This document shows positions 43,205 through 51,621 of a stretch of 64,000 nucleotides of DNA, piece by piece; position 1 is the first letter of the stretch; each line of letters begins with the position of its first letter. The stretch is from NCBI RefSeq assembly GCF_026155325.1, contig NZ_JAPFPW010000009.1, forward strand, positions 1 to 64,000, read 5' to 3'. Under the pieces are notes generated by a model, which saw only the letters and a list, made by a program, of their open reading frames with translations, was not told the DNA's origin and made no database searches. This DNA is from Desulfobotulus pelophilus. GTDB lineage: Bacteria > Desulfobacterota > Desulfobacteria > Desulfobacterales > ASO4-4. Position numbers and translations under genes: made by a program.

Positions 43205-43878
43205 AACTTCTGGCTGCGGATACCACAACGGCTGCGGCCAGTGTCTGCATACTGGACGGGCAGAGGGTGCTGGCCGCCTGTTTCCGGAATCCCGGTCAGA
43301 CCCATTCCCGCCATCTGCTTGTGATGCTGGAGCAGGTCATGGCCGATGCGGGGGTTAGGGCCGGTGAGCTGGATGCGTTGGTTACGACTCTGGGCCCCGG
43401 TAGTTTTACGGGACTGCGTATTGGTGTCAGTACTCTGAAAGGTCTGGCCGTATCCTGTGGCCTTCCCATGTTTGGCTTCTCCACCCTGGAGGTGCTTGCC
43501 GCCCGGTTTCTATCTTTTTCCCGGCCGGTCTGTGCCATGGTGGATGCCCGGAGGGGGGAAGTTTATGCCCAGTTGTTTGATGTTTCAGGGCCTGTACCCG
43601 AGGCCCGGTCGGAGGCCTGCGCCGCTTCTCTCGGAATGGTTTTGGAACAACTGGAAGGCAGCTGTCTTTTTGTGGGGAGCGGGGCTGTTTTTTATAAAGA
43701 GCAAATTCAGGAGGTCATGGGGGAGAGGGCATTGTGGCCGGGCTGTTTCAGTCATGATCCCGATGCCAGGGAAGCCGGGCTGCTGGCCAGGATAAAAGGC
43801 CCGGAAGGAGCCGTGGACCCCTCTTTCATATTGCCTCTGTATCTCAGAAAGTCTGATGCGGAAATGAACTGGAAGTGA
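43201..43878 (+). CDS. tsaB: tRNA threonylcarbamoyladenosine biosynthesis protein TsaB
   Basis: A 225-residue ASKHA-fold protein. MKLLAADTTTAAASVCILDG and TLGPGSFTGLRIGVSTLKGLA are the TsaB signatures, and MVDARRGEVYAQLF is the third. It lacks the metal-binding histidines of TsaD, as expected for TsaB, which scaffolds TsaD/TsaE in making t6A37 on ANN-decoding tRNAs. It is coupled to lon by an ATGA overlap and followed by a hairpin 22 bp after the stop. Confidence 0.95.
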   Translation: MKLLAADTTTAAASVCILDGQRVLAACFRNPGQTHSRHLLVMLEQVMADAGVRAGELDALVTTLGPGSFTGLRIGVSTLKGLAVSCGLPMFGFSTLEVLAARFLSFSRPVCAMVDARRGEVYAQLFDVSGPVPEARSEACAASLGMVLEQLEGSCLFVGSGAVFYKEQIQEVMGERALWPGCFSHDPDAREAGLLARIKGPEGAVDPSFILPLYLRKSDAEMNWK

Positions 43879-43900
43879 TGTACGGATTGAGAAAGCAATA

Positions 43901-43933
43901 TTGTCCGGGCAGACATGGTGACCGCCCGGACAA
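43901..43933. terminator. Hairpin between convergent tsaB and FecR-domain gene
   Basis: A perfect 10-bp stem TTGTCCGGGC / GCCCGGACAA with a 13-base loop. On the plus strand it is followed by A-residues, not U, so it works better as a leftward pausing/stabilising hairpin; efficiency is uncertain. Confidence 0.6.
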
Positions 43934-43951
43934 AAAAAGAGCCAGAATTGT

Positions 43952-44812
43952 TTAATTCTGTATGGAAGGCATGTCGGGCCGTGTTCGGGTCTGGGATGCC
44001 TTTTGTTTCCACAGGTGCAGAGACTGGGCGTTCTCTTGGGTGATCCTGTCCACATCCGCTTCCACAGCTTCAGGGGTTTCTCCACTACCCATGGTCAGTC
44101 TTTTACCGGGGGTCAGGTCGATCTCTTTTTTAAAGTCCCTGAATTCTGCGGCCATGGTGGCTTTGTAGTCGGAAAAATCCTGCATGAGTGCCTTGCGGTA
44201 ATCTCCGAAACTCTGCCTCTGGAAAGTCACATATTCGGAAAAGGTCATGTCCCTTGGGCTTTTGGCCTGATAAAAGGCCATGGGCTGCTGGTCTTCCCTT
44301 TCAATTCCCACCCGTCCTTTGAAAAGGGCCACATCTTCACGGTGTTCACCAACTGAAACCATAAAACGGGTTCCTTTGACCCCGATCACCACCAGTGGTG
44401 TGCGGGCTGTCACGCGTTTGCCGTCCCTTGCCGTAATTTCATAGAGAGCGGTACCGGACTCCAGCTGTGTGCCTTCGGATTCCAGCACATGGAGCATGCT
44501 GTCGCTGTCCAGGATCAGTTCTCCGTCCGGAGAAAAAATCAGGGCTCTGGCGTTGCGCTGGGTCTGCACCCTGTCTCCGGTCTGAAGAATACGGGGCAGT
44601 TCTCCAGGTGCCTTGGGAAAGGGAGAGGATGGGTCAAGAATACGGACGGATCCTTCCGTGTGGGTGAGCACGATACCTGCGTGAGATTTGGGTTTCGGTG
44701 CTGTCTCCGCCGTGTCGGCAAGGGCAGAAGCGGCGTAAAGAAGGCAGAAAGAGCTAAAAACGCAGCCGATGAACAGTGGTATGGTGCGGATATGAAATGT
44801 GGGGAAGGACAT
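43952..44812 (-). CDS. FecR-domain periplasmic protein
   Basis: About 286 residues from ATG 44812 (AGGAG six bases upstream); a longer frame to 44938 lacks a signal at its start. A Sec signal peptide ends near ASALA/DTAE (~residue 32). Residues ~45-165 match a FecR domain: LTHTEGSVRIL, LQTGDRVQTQRNARALI and VIGVKGTRFMVSV. The C-terminal ~100 residues are helical and charged (FRDFKKEIDLTPGKRL). There is no anti-sigma N-terminal domain or TonB receptor nearby, so this is the stand-alone periplasmic type. The function is unknown. Confidence 0.85.
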   Translation of the reverse strand: MSFPTFHIRTIPLFIGCVFSSFCLLYAASALADTAETAPKPKSHAGIVLTHTEGSVRILDPSSPFPKAPGELPRILQTGDRVQTQRNARALIFSPDGELILDSDSMLHVLESEGTQLESGTALYEITARDGKRVTARTPLVVIGVKGTRFMVSVGEHREDVALFKGRVGIEREDQQPMAFYQAKSPRDMTFSEYVTFQRQSFGDYRKALMQDFSDYKATMAAEFRDFKKEIDLTPGKRLTMGSGETPEAVEADVDRITQENAQSLHLWKQKASQTRTRPDMPSIQN

Positions 44813-45377
44813 GGCGGGCTCCTTTGTGGTTTGCATCCCTGAGATGCCTGGGGGCAGGACGGGTGGAACAGGACATCTCTCTTTCAGATTCTGGTCTTGC
44901 TGATTTCTGATCATGGCAGAAATCTGTTTTCCATGCAAGAATAGGAAATGTCAGCACGGAGGCAAAGGCAGGGGGAGGCAGGAAAACAAGGGCATTCCTT
45001 TAGGGTGCCGGAGAAGGAAAGGGAGACGGATGCGGTATGGTTTGTATCGTTTTTACGGCAGCATGGCAGGCTGACAGTCTGCCTTTTGTCTATCCCCTGC
45101 TTTACCAGCGTTACTTTCCAGCTTCGGGGCATGTCATGAAGCCGGACCAGTTAGTTGTTTTTCAAGCAAGACAAGATTTTTTTATAAAGAAAATGATAGG
45201 GTTAATAGGGAGGATCCTTTCCGCAGCCTGCTGATTGAAGTGCAGGCATATCAATGAGGTTTTTCTGTGGTAGTACCCGGACTGAAAAAGATTCTTTCCA
45301 ACGGGTACGGTTTACAGAGGCCCCCTACGGGCTATAGTCTATTGTAGTAAGCTGAACGCTGATAAGAGGAGGTTGTC
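44813..45377. other. 565-bp intergenic region upstream of the GTPase pair
   Basis: Between divergent genes. It contains a good plus-strand promoter at 45311-45338 for the GTPases. Several frames of 60-70 codons overlap one another without ribosome-binding sites and are not credible. No RNA-like fold stands out. Confidence 0.5.
45311..45338 (+). promoter_or_regulatory. Sigma70-type promoter of the GTPase operon
   Basis: TTTACA (45311-45316, 5 of 6), a 16-base spacer and TATAGT (45333-45338, 5 of 6). GAGGAGG follows five bases before the ATG at 45378. Confidence 0.65.
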
Positions 45378-46490
45378 ATGCTGCTGCAGCAATCTGTACA
45401 GAAACTGGCTTCACTGATGTTTCCGGAGAAGAACCCGGAACTGAAACCCGCTTTTCAGTACAGCCGTGAGCACCTGCCCACTCTCTGGCTTCTGGGTAAA
45501 ACGGGAGCAGGAAAGTCCTCTTTGATTCAGGCTGTGACAGGGCTGGATGGGGTGGAGGTGGGCAATGGATTCCGCCCCTGCACGCCCTCATCCCGGCGTT
45601 ATGTTTTTCCGCCGGATAAACCCCTCATGGCTTTTCTGGATACCCGTGGTCTGGCCGAGGCCGACTATGATCCTTACGAAGATATCCGGGCCTGCAGTGC
45701 TGCCAGCCACGCCCTCATTGTGGTGATGCGGGCGGAGGATCCGGAGCAGAGCGAGGTTCTGCGCGCTCTGGAACAGATTCGTGCATCCGGATCTGTCCGG
45801 GACCTGCTTCTGGTGCATACGGGTATTGAACTCGTGGATACGGTGGATGAGAGGCAGCGCTGCATCCGTCATAACCGGGATCAGGTGGAGAGGGTCTGGG
45901 GACTGGCGGATCAGGTAGCCGTTGATTTTGTGGGCAGGGAGGGCTTTCCTTCTGGCATTGGAGATCTTGTGGGTAAACTGCAGGAACATCTTCCGGTGAT
46001 TGCCGCTCTCTTTGAAAAGGAAATGAACGCAGGTGTGGAAGAGGAAAATTTCCTCCGGCTGAAGAAAGACGTGATGTGGTATGCCGGTGCCGCAGCCGCC
46101 ACCGATGCCGTACCGGGTCTGGGTTTTTTTGCCGTTCCTGCCATTCAGTCCAAGATGCTGCACAGTCTGGCAGGACAGTACGGCCTGGAGTGGAACCGGA
46201 CTCTTCTCAGGGATTTTTTCGGAGCCATGGGTGCGGGTTTTGCCGTGCAGTATGCGGCGGCCTTCGGTCGCAGGCAGCTTGTGAAACTCATTCCCGTTTA
46301 CGGTCAGATCATCGGCGGTGTTTCCGCAGGTGTGGCGAGCTATGGGTTTACCTATGCCATGGGCCGGGTTGCCTGTATGTATTTTTACGGCAAAAGCAGC
46401 GGAGATCCTCCTTCTCCTGAAGAGATGCGGGAGCGTTTTGACAGGGTCTTTGCCCGCATGACCAAGGTGATGCATGATGAAAATAAGTAA
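45378..46490 (+). CDS. Era-like GTPase with C-terminal DUF697-like membrane domain
   Basis: A 370-residue product. G1 GKTGAGKSS (residues 40-48), a G3-like DTRG (88-91) and strand patterns fit a TRAFAC GTPase. The expected G4 NKxD is not present: the equivalent strand reads LLLVHTGIELVD. Residues ~230-345 contain hydrophobic, glycine-rich segments (AAAATDAVPGLGFFAVPAI and LIPVYGQIIGGVSAGVASYG) typical of DUF697/YcjF-like domains. It is the first gene of a pair; its 3' end overlaps the second GTPase gene by 17 bp. The function is unknown; stress-linked membrane GTPases are the nearest known relatives. Confidence 0.82.
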   Translation: MLLQQSVQKLASLMFPEKNPELKPAFQYSREHLPTLWLLGKTGAGKSSLIQAVTGLDGVEVGNGFRPCTPSSRRYVFPPDKPLMAFLDTRGLAEADYDPYEDIRACSAASHALIVVMRAEDPEQSEVLRALEQIRASGSVRDLLLVHTGIELVDTVDERQRCIRHNRDQVERVWGLADQVAVDFVGREGFPSGIGDLVGKLQEHLPVIAALFEKEMNAGVEEENFLRLKKDVMWYAGAAAATDAVPGLGFFAVPAIQSKMLHSLAGQYGLEWNRTLLRDFFGAMGAGFAVQYAAAFGRRQLVKLIPVYGQIIGGVSAGVASYGFTYAMGRVACMYFYGKSSGDPPSPEEMRERFDRVFARMTKVMHDENK

Positions 46491-48060
46491 GGGATATAAG
46501 GCCATGGCCGGTCTTATGGATCGTTTTTTTCCCTTAATGCTGGCCTCTGCGTTTCTTCCCGTTCTGGTACTGGCTGCTTATGGTCTGTATGCGGTTCTTA
46601 TGGGTGGGTATATCCTGTACTTTGCCCTGATTCTTCTGGGCTTCAGCCTGTGCATGACCCTTGTCATACTGATCATGGCAAGACGGGACAGACAGACGAA
46701 GCAGGCTATGGCTGTGGATCCTGTCATAAACGGTGAGGTGTCTCTGCCCCCCCACTGGCTGCCCGCAGACAGGGATGTCCATGCAGCCATTCTTCCTGAG
46801 ATCGGGGATCTTCTGAAGGAAAAGCCGGAGTGGATCCGGTTTCACGAACAGGGGCTGGAGGTTCTCCGCCGGGTGGCGCGGCAGTATGGCAGAGAGGGAA
46901 GGCACGGAGAATGGTCCTTTACGGTACCGGAAATTCTGTCGGTGGGTGAAACCATCAGCAGGCGTTATCGCAAGGTGCTGAAAGAGCATGTCCCCGGTAT
47001 TGACCATATCCGGATTTCCTCTTTTTTTCTGATTCATGACCATAAAGAACATTTCCGTAAGGGAAAGCGTCTCTACGATGTGTACCGCGCCCTGCGGCTC
47101 CTCACGCCGGAGGGCTGGATCGCCGAGCTGCGCAGTTATATCTTTCGTCAGGTTTTCCGTGATATGAGCGAGGAGGTGCAGCAGAAACTGCGCTATCTTT
47201 TTCTGGTGGAAGTACTGCGAACGGGTATTGACCTGTATGGGGGGCATTTTCGGCTGGATTCCGAGGAGTTGGAAGAAAGTAAGGTCGCCCGTAAGGATCA
47301 GAAGCGTCTGGCACCGCCTCCAGAGCCTCTGCGCATCTCCATGCTGGGACAGGTCAGTGCCGGTAAATCCACTCTGATCAATGCACTGACGGGAGCCATG
47401 CAGGCGGAGGTGGACATCCTTCCCGCTACGGATCGGGGTCAGGTGTACTGCTGCCGCATGGATGACGGTCAGGTCCTTACCATGGTGGATCTGCCCGGTC
47501 TGGATGGCAGTGAGGCGGGGCAGAAGTTTCTGCTGGAGGAAGTGATGAGCTCTGATCTCGTGCTGTGGGTACTGAAGGCTAACCAGCCTGCACGGAAACT
47601 GGACACGGATTTCAGGGAACGTTTGCGGAAATGGCAGGAGGATGAAAAAAACAGGGGCAGAAGAAGGCCTGTCCTGCTCGGAGTGCTGCATCAGGTGGAC
47701 AGGCTGGGACTTCCGGGCCGCTGGCAGCCACCGCAGGATCTTGAGGCAGATTCTTTGCTGGCAGCCACCATCAGGGATGCGCTGACATACAACCGCTCAC
47801 TTATGGATTTGGATGAAATACTGCCCCTTGCCCTGCCTGCAACGGACCCTCCCTTCAATCTGGATTCTCTGAAGGTTGCCATACAGATCCACTGCATGGC
47901 GGCGGTTCATGTACAGATGAACAGAAGGCGTATGGATACGGATGTTTTTTCTCTGAAAAAGGAATGGGAGCGGACAAAAAGCGGGTTTGCGCGTATGGTC
48001 CATATATGGCGGGATACGGAAGAAGCGGATTCTTCGTCCGAAGAAGAAAAGGAAGGGTAG
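46474..48060 (+). CDS. Membrane-anchored dynamin/Era-like GTPase
   Basis: A 528-residue product. Two N-terminal transmembrane helices (~20-42, 48-68), then ~200 soluble residues without a recognised domain, then a GTPase domain with G1 GQVSAGKST (292-300), G3 DLPGLDG (339-345) and a G4-like HQVD near residue 407. The C-terminus is acidic (EEADSSSEEEKEG). G1 with Q-V-S-A is close to YcjX/YfjP-like GTPases. Overlap with the preceding GTPase gene implies co-translation and possibly a heteromeric complex (inference). Confidence 0.8.
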   Translation: MMKISKGYKAMAGLMDRFFPLMLASAFLPVLVLAAYGLYAVLMGGYILYFALILLGFSLCMTLVILIMARRDRQTKQAMAVDPVINGEVSLPPHWLPADRDVHAAILPEIGDLLKEKPEWIRFHEQGLEVLRRVARQYGREGRHGEWSFTVPEILSVGETISRRYRKVLKEHVPGIDHIRISSFFLIHDHKEHFRKGKRLYDVYRALRLLTPEGWIAELRSYIFRQVFRDMSEEVQQKLRYLFLVEVLRTGIDLYGGHFRLDSEELEESKVARKDQKRLAPPPEPLRISMLGQVSAGKSTLINALTGAMQAEVDILPATDRGQVYCCRMDDGQVLTMVDLPGLDGSEAGQKFLLEEVMSSDLVLWVLKANQPARKLDTDFRERLRKWQEDEKNRGRRRPVLLGVLHQVDRLGLPGRWQPPQDLEADSLLAATIRDALTYNRSLMDLDEILPLALPATDPPFNLDSLKVAIQIHCMAAVHVQMNRRRMDTDVFSLKKEWERTKSGFARMVHIWRDTEEADSSSEEEKEG

Positions 48061-48174
48061 GGTTCTTCTCTGTGTTGCATTTCAATGGTTTGATTTCTGT
48101 ATGATGGGCCTCTGCCTGGCAGGTACGGCAGTCGGCAGATAAAAACAGGCCTGACCAGCTTAAAGGAGGGTGAG

Positions 48175-48633
48175 ATGAAGGCACCGGATCAAGAGAAACA
48201 GGATGATTTTTACCGGAAAATTCGGATGAAAGTGAAGGCGTGGGCGGAATCCGGCAAGGGGAAACAAAGCCGGTGGTCGGAATATATTCTGCTGGCTCCG
48301 GATATGTTTTATCTTCTCTGCAAGCTGGTGGTGGACCCGGATGTCCCGGCAGGAGAAAAGGCCAAGCTTGCCTTTGCCATTGCCTATTTTATTTCTCCGG
48401 TGGACCTTCTGCCGGAAGCCATTTTAGGGCCTGTAGGGTATCTGGATGATATTATTCTCGCTACCTATGCTCTGAACAGTGTGGTCAGCCGTACACCGGA
48501 GCATGTGGTGCGCAGGCACTGGGCCGGTGATGGGGACATCCTTGAGGTGATGCAGCGCGTTCTGGCTGTGGCCGATGAAATGATCGGTGCCGGTCTGATA
48601 CGGAAAATAAAAGCTTTGATGGCTGGAAAGTAA
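48175..48633 (+). CDS. DUF1232 (YkvA-type) small membrane-associated protein
   Basis: A 152-residue product. The DUF1232 core is AKLAFAIAYFISPVDLLPEA followed by GPVGYLDDIILATYALN, where PVDLLPE and LDD are diagnostic. The core is amphipathic and probably membrane-associated. The function is unknown in all organisms. It is 114 bp after the GTPase gene and 4 bp before cca, so it is probably co-transcribed with cca and possibly with the GTPases. Confidence 0.88.
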   Translation: MKAPDQEKQDDFYRKIRMKVKAWAESGKGKQSRWSEYILLAPDMFYLLCKLVVDPDVPAGEKAKLAFAIAYFISPVDLLPEAILGPVGYLDDIILATYALNSVVSRTPEHVVRRHWAGDGDILEVMQRVLAVADEMIGAGLIRKIKALMAGK

Positions 48634-48637
48634 CCGG

Positions 48638-49738
48638 GTGAAGATTTACAGCGTGGGTGGTGCCCTGAGGGACAGAATACTGGGACGCAGGGTTACGGAT
48701 CGGGATTATGTGGTTCTGGGCACGGATGAGCAGTGTTTTATGGCAGCCTTTCCCCGGGCCCGGAAGCAGGGGAGGGAGTATCCCGTATACAGGGTGGGGG
48801 CTTCGGAGTATGTACTTTCGCCTTTTGAAAGCATAGAACATGATCTCATGGCAAGAGATCTTACCATCAATGCCCTTGCCGAAGATGAGGAGGGGCGTCT
48901 GTTCTCCCATCCCATGGCCCTGCAGGATCTGGCCTCCCGTACCCTCAGGCCCGTTAGCGGGGAAAATTTTCTGAAGGATCCGGTCCGGGTGCTGCGGGCG
49001 GCCAGATTTGCCAGTATGATGCCGGAATTCATCCTGTCCGGTGACTTGAAAGAGGCCATGGCTTCCGCCGCAGCCCGGCTGGATGGATGCACGGCGGAGC
49101 GGGTGGGCAATGAGCTGGTACGGGCGCTCCATTCCACTCTTCCTTCCCGGTTTTTCCGTACTCTTGCTGATACGGGCTGTCTTGTTCCGTGGTTTGAGGA
49201 AATGGAAAAGGCGAGAAAGGTGCCCGCCGGTCCTCCGCCCTGGCATGACGGTTCTCTTTTTGATCATATTCTGGATGTAATGGATGCCCTTCATGGGAAG
49301 GTCCTATGGGCGTGGATGGGTCTTTGCCATGATCTTGGCAAACTTGCCAGTCCCCCGGAAAAATGGCCTTCCCATCATGGGCATGATGAGGGGGGAGTGG
49401 TGCTGGCTAAGGGGCTGGGACAAAGGCTCCGGCTTCCGAAAAGGTGGGTGGAGGCGGGGATGACCGGGGCGCGTTTTCACATGAAGGCTGGCCTCTATGA
49501 TAAACTGAGACCGGGAACCCGTGTGGATATCCTTTCCGCCCTGCATCGGCTGGATCTGGTGGAGGCTTTGTTTGCCCTGGTGCGGGCGGACCACGGTGAT
49601 GACTTCTATGAAATGGCTGCAAGGGATCTCCGGTTAATGCTGGCTGTCCATCTTCCGGCAGGCCACGGCCTGAAGGGCCCGGAAGCGGGACGTCAGCTTC
49701 GTAATCTGCGTTGTCAGGCACTGGCCGCAGCAAACTGA
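48638..49738 (+). CDS. cca: Multifunctional CCA tRNA nucleotidyltransferase with HD domain
   Basis: A 366-residue class II nucleotidyltransferase from a GTG. IYSVGGALRDRILGRRVTDRDYVV contains the catalytic DxD (Asp21, Asp23). HDLMARDLTINALAEDEEG and LKDPVRVLRAARFAS are the head and neck motifs. The HD phosphohydrolase segment is LCHDLGK. It adds CCA to tRNA 3' ends; the HD domain gives phosphatase/phosphodiesterase activity, as in the E. coli enzyme (412 residues). This copy is ~45 residues shorter, mostly at the tail and in the loop after PVYRVG. A textbook terminator follows. Confidence 0.93.
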   Translation: MKIYSVGGALRDRILGRRVTDRDYVVLGTDEQCFMAAFPRARKQGREYPVYRVGASEYVLSPFESIEHDLMARDLTINALAEDEEGRLFSHPMALQDLASRTLRPVSGENFLKDPVRVLRAARFASMMPEFILSGDLKEAMASAAARLDGCTAERVGNELVRALHSTLPSRFFRTLADTGCLVPWFEEMEKARKVPAGPPPWHDGSLFDHILDVMDALHGKVLWAWMGLCHDLGKLASPPEKWPSHHGHDEGGVVLAKGLGQRLRLPKRWVEAGMTGARFHMKAGLYDKLRPGTRVDILSALHRLDLVEALFALVRADHGDDFYEMAARDLRLMLAVHLPAGHGLKGPEAGRQLRNLRCQALAAAN

Positions 49739-49822
49739 TGCCATGGTTTTTCGCTTGTCTGGGCGGCAACGGGAGAGTTCGGTACTTTTTCAGGGAAAAT
49801 CCCAGAACCGATGGCACAGGGG

Positions 49823-49848
49823 CTGATCCTGCGGGGATCAGTTTTTTT
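49823..49848 (+). terminator. Intrinsic terminator after cca
   Basis: CTGATCC (49823-49829) pairs with GGATCAG (49835-49841), 5-base loop, then seven T residues. It lies 85 bp past the cca stop. Confidence 0.9.
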
Positions 49849-49902
49849 ATGTTCCTCCATTTTCTCCTTCAGGGGTAGGGAAAGGGCCATGGAACGTCAG
49901 GT

Positions 49903-50520
49903 TCAGAGGGTCCGGGCCTGCTGTACCAGGGCAGCCGCAATACCCCACATGATGATGCATACACCTGCATCCAGTATGCGCCATGCGGCTGCTTTCCGGA
50001 AAAAGGGGGCCAGTCTGCGGGCTCCCAGGGTCAGGGTGATAAACCAGAGGCTCGAGGCCGTGACCGCACCCAGCCAGAATCCCAGTCTCTCTGTTCCCAT
50101 GAAGGGGGCGGAAAGTCCGCCCATGAGTACAATGGTATCCAGATAGGTGTGGGGGTTGAGGAAGGTGACGCCAAGGGTGGCCAGAATAAGGGAAGACTTT
50201 GTCATGTTCCCGCTGTTCGGGGTCTGGAGTGTGCCGCCTCCCCGGATGGAGGAGCAGAAGGCCCGGAATCCGTAGACCATAAGAAAGGCTGCCCCTCCCC
50301 ATGTGGCCCAGCGGACAAAGTCCGGTCGGGAAACCAGTAGACTGCCCAGCCCTGCCACGCCGATACCGATGAGCAGGCTGTCGCAGAGAATGCAGGTGAA
50401 GGCGATGAGAAAGGGACGGTTGTTTTTGATGCCATGATTCAGGACAAAGGCGTTTTGTGCGCCGATGGCGATAATCAGTCCCAGACAAACGGAAAATCCG
50501 TAAATGGCAGGTGTCAGCAT
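49903..50520 (-). CDS. lysE: LysE/ArgO-family basic amino-acid exporter
   Basis: A 205-residue membrane protein from ATG 50520 (AGAGGA seven bases upstream). SVCLGLIIAIGAQNAFVLNHG is the LysE N-terminal signature with the NAF motif, and LGVTFLNPHTYLDTIVLMGG is the second conserved loop. Members export lysine and/or arginine. It is divergent from an ArgP/LysG-type LysR regulator with a palindrome between them, the same arrangement as lysE/lysG, which supports substrate-induced export. Confidence 0.93.
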   Translation of the reverse strand: MLTPAIYGFSVCLGLIIAIGAQNAFVLNHGIKNNRPFLIAFTCILCDSLLIGIGVAGLGSLLVSRPDFVRWATWGGAAFLMVYGFRAFCSSIRGGGTLQTPNSGNMTKSSLILATLGVTFLNPHTYLDTIVLMGGLSAPFMGTERLGFWLGAVTASSLWFITLTLGARRLAPFFRKAAAWRILDAGVCIIMWGIAAALVQQARTL

Positions 50521-50599
50521 GGTCAATTCCTCTGTTCTATGCGGTTGCTTCCCTCCCTTTCTTTATCTCTGAATAAGCCAAAAGCAAAATTCATTATTT

Positions 50600-50626
50600 T
50601 TATGATTCATAATTTTTTGTTATAAT
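50600..50626. promoter_or_regulatory. LysR-type palindrome and -10 box between lysE and argP
   Basis: TTATGATTCATAA (50600-50612) is a perfect 13-bp palindrome of the T-N11-A form bound by LysR regulators. TATAAT at 50621-50626 is a perfect -10 for the rightward argP gene, and the palindrome covers its -35 position, fitting autorepression. A leftward lysE promoter is not obvious, as expected for an activator-dependent one. Confidence 0.7.
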
Positions 50627-50678
50627 CCTGTCCGGAGCAGAGACCGGAAAAAAGGCTGCTAAAGGGGGATACCTTGCC

Positions 50679-51578
50679 ATGCTGGACTATAAGCTGTTGG
50701 AAGCGCTGGCTTCCGTTGTGGAAGAGGGAGGCTTTGAACGGGCGGCTCAGGCGCTGCACATCACCCAGTCTGCGGTTTCCCAGCGGATTAAACTTTTGGA
50801 AAACCAGACAGGTCAGGTACTGCTGGTACGGAGTTACCCGCCACGGGCTACAGAGCCCGGAGTCAGGCTTCTGAAACACTACCGGCAGGTGGCCTCTCTG
50901 GAGGCAGACCTGGAAGACGCTCTTCTTCCCAGGGGGCCGGGTGTTTATCGCAGCCTGAAAGTAGGCCTGAACGCAGACAGTCTTACCACGTGGTTTCCTG
51001 GGGCTGTGCAGTCCTTTCTGCTTTCCCGTGATATTTTGCTGGATCTCTGTACCGATGATCAGGATGTGACCCACCGCCTGCTGCAGGACGGAGAGGTGAT
51101 GGGGTGTATCACAAGCAGGGAGAGATCCCTTCAGGGCTGCCGCGTTCAGGCTCTGGGCAGCATGCGCTACCGCATGCTGGCATCGCCAGCCTACATGGAG
51201 CGGTGGCTTCCGTCCGGACCGGAGGGTCTGGGGGATTTGCAGGCACCTGTGTTGATCTTCAACCGCAAGGACCGCCTGCAGGATTATTTTTTTACTTCGG
51301 TAACAGGGCACACCATTCGCCATCCTGTGCATTATATTCCTTCTGCCAGCAGCTTTCTCCAGTTCATACTGCTGGGGCTGGGCTGTGGCATGGTACCGGA
51401 TCTGCAGAGTGATCGATATCTTGGGTCCGGTGCCCTTGTGGAGGTGGTGCCGAATAGGCCCATGGATGTTCCCCTGTACTGGCACTGCTGGGATATTGGT
51501 TCCGCTTTGCTCAGGGATTTTACGGAAGTGCTGGTGCTGGAAGCGGGCAAAAGGCTGCCGTGTATAGTGGGGCAGTAA
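50679..51578 (+). CDS. argP: LysR-family regulator, ArgP/LysG type
   Basis: A 299-residue product. The N-terminal winged HTH reads LLEALASVVEEGGFERAAQA and ALHITQSAVSQRIKLLEN, very close to ArgP/IciA. The C-terminal co-inducer domain includes GCITSRERSLQGCRVQALGSMRY. In this family lysine or arginine switches the regulator to activate the divergent exporter gene. GGGG-rich sequence lies ahead of ATG 50679. It is followed by the YbiR-like transporter 43 bp downstream. Confidence 0.93.
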   Translation: MLDYKLLEALASVVEEGGFERAAQALHITQSAVSQRIKLLENQTGQVLLVRSYPPRATEPGVRLLKHYRQVASLEADLEDALLPRGPGVYRSLKVGLNADSLTTWFPGAVQSFLLSRDILLDLCTDDQDVTHRLLQDGEVMGCITSRERSLQGCRVQALGSMRYRMLASPAYMERWLPSGPEGLGDLQAPVLIFNRKDRLQDYFFTSVTGHTIRHPVHYIPSASSFLQFILLGLGCGMVPDLQSDRYLGSGALVEVVPNRPMDVPLYWHCWDIGSALLRDFTEVLVLEAGKRLPCIVGQ

Positions 51579-51621
51579 CAGCGGTCGGGCAGACAGACAG
51601 GTAACTTATAAAGGAGCAGGC

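Noticed and set aside
44911-45234. Small genes between the FecR-domain gene and the GTPases
   Set aside because: Overlapping short frames on both strands, none with a ribosome-binding site.
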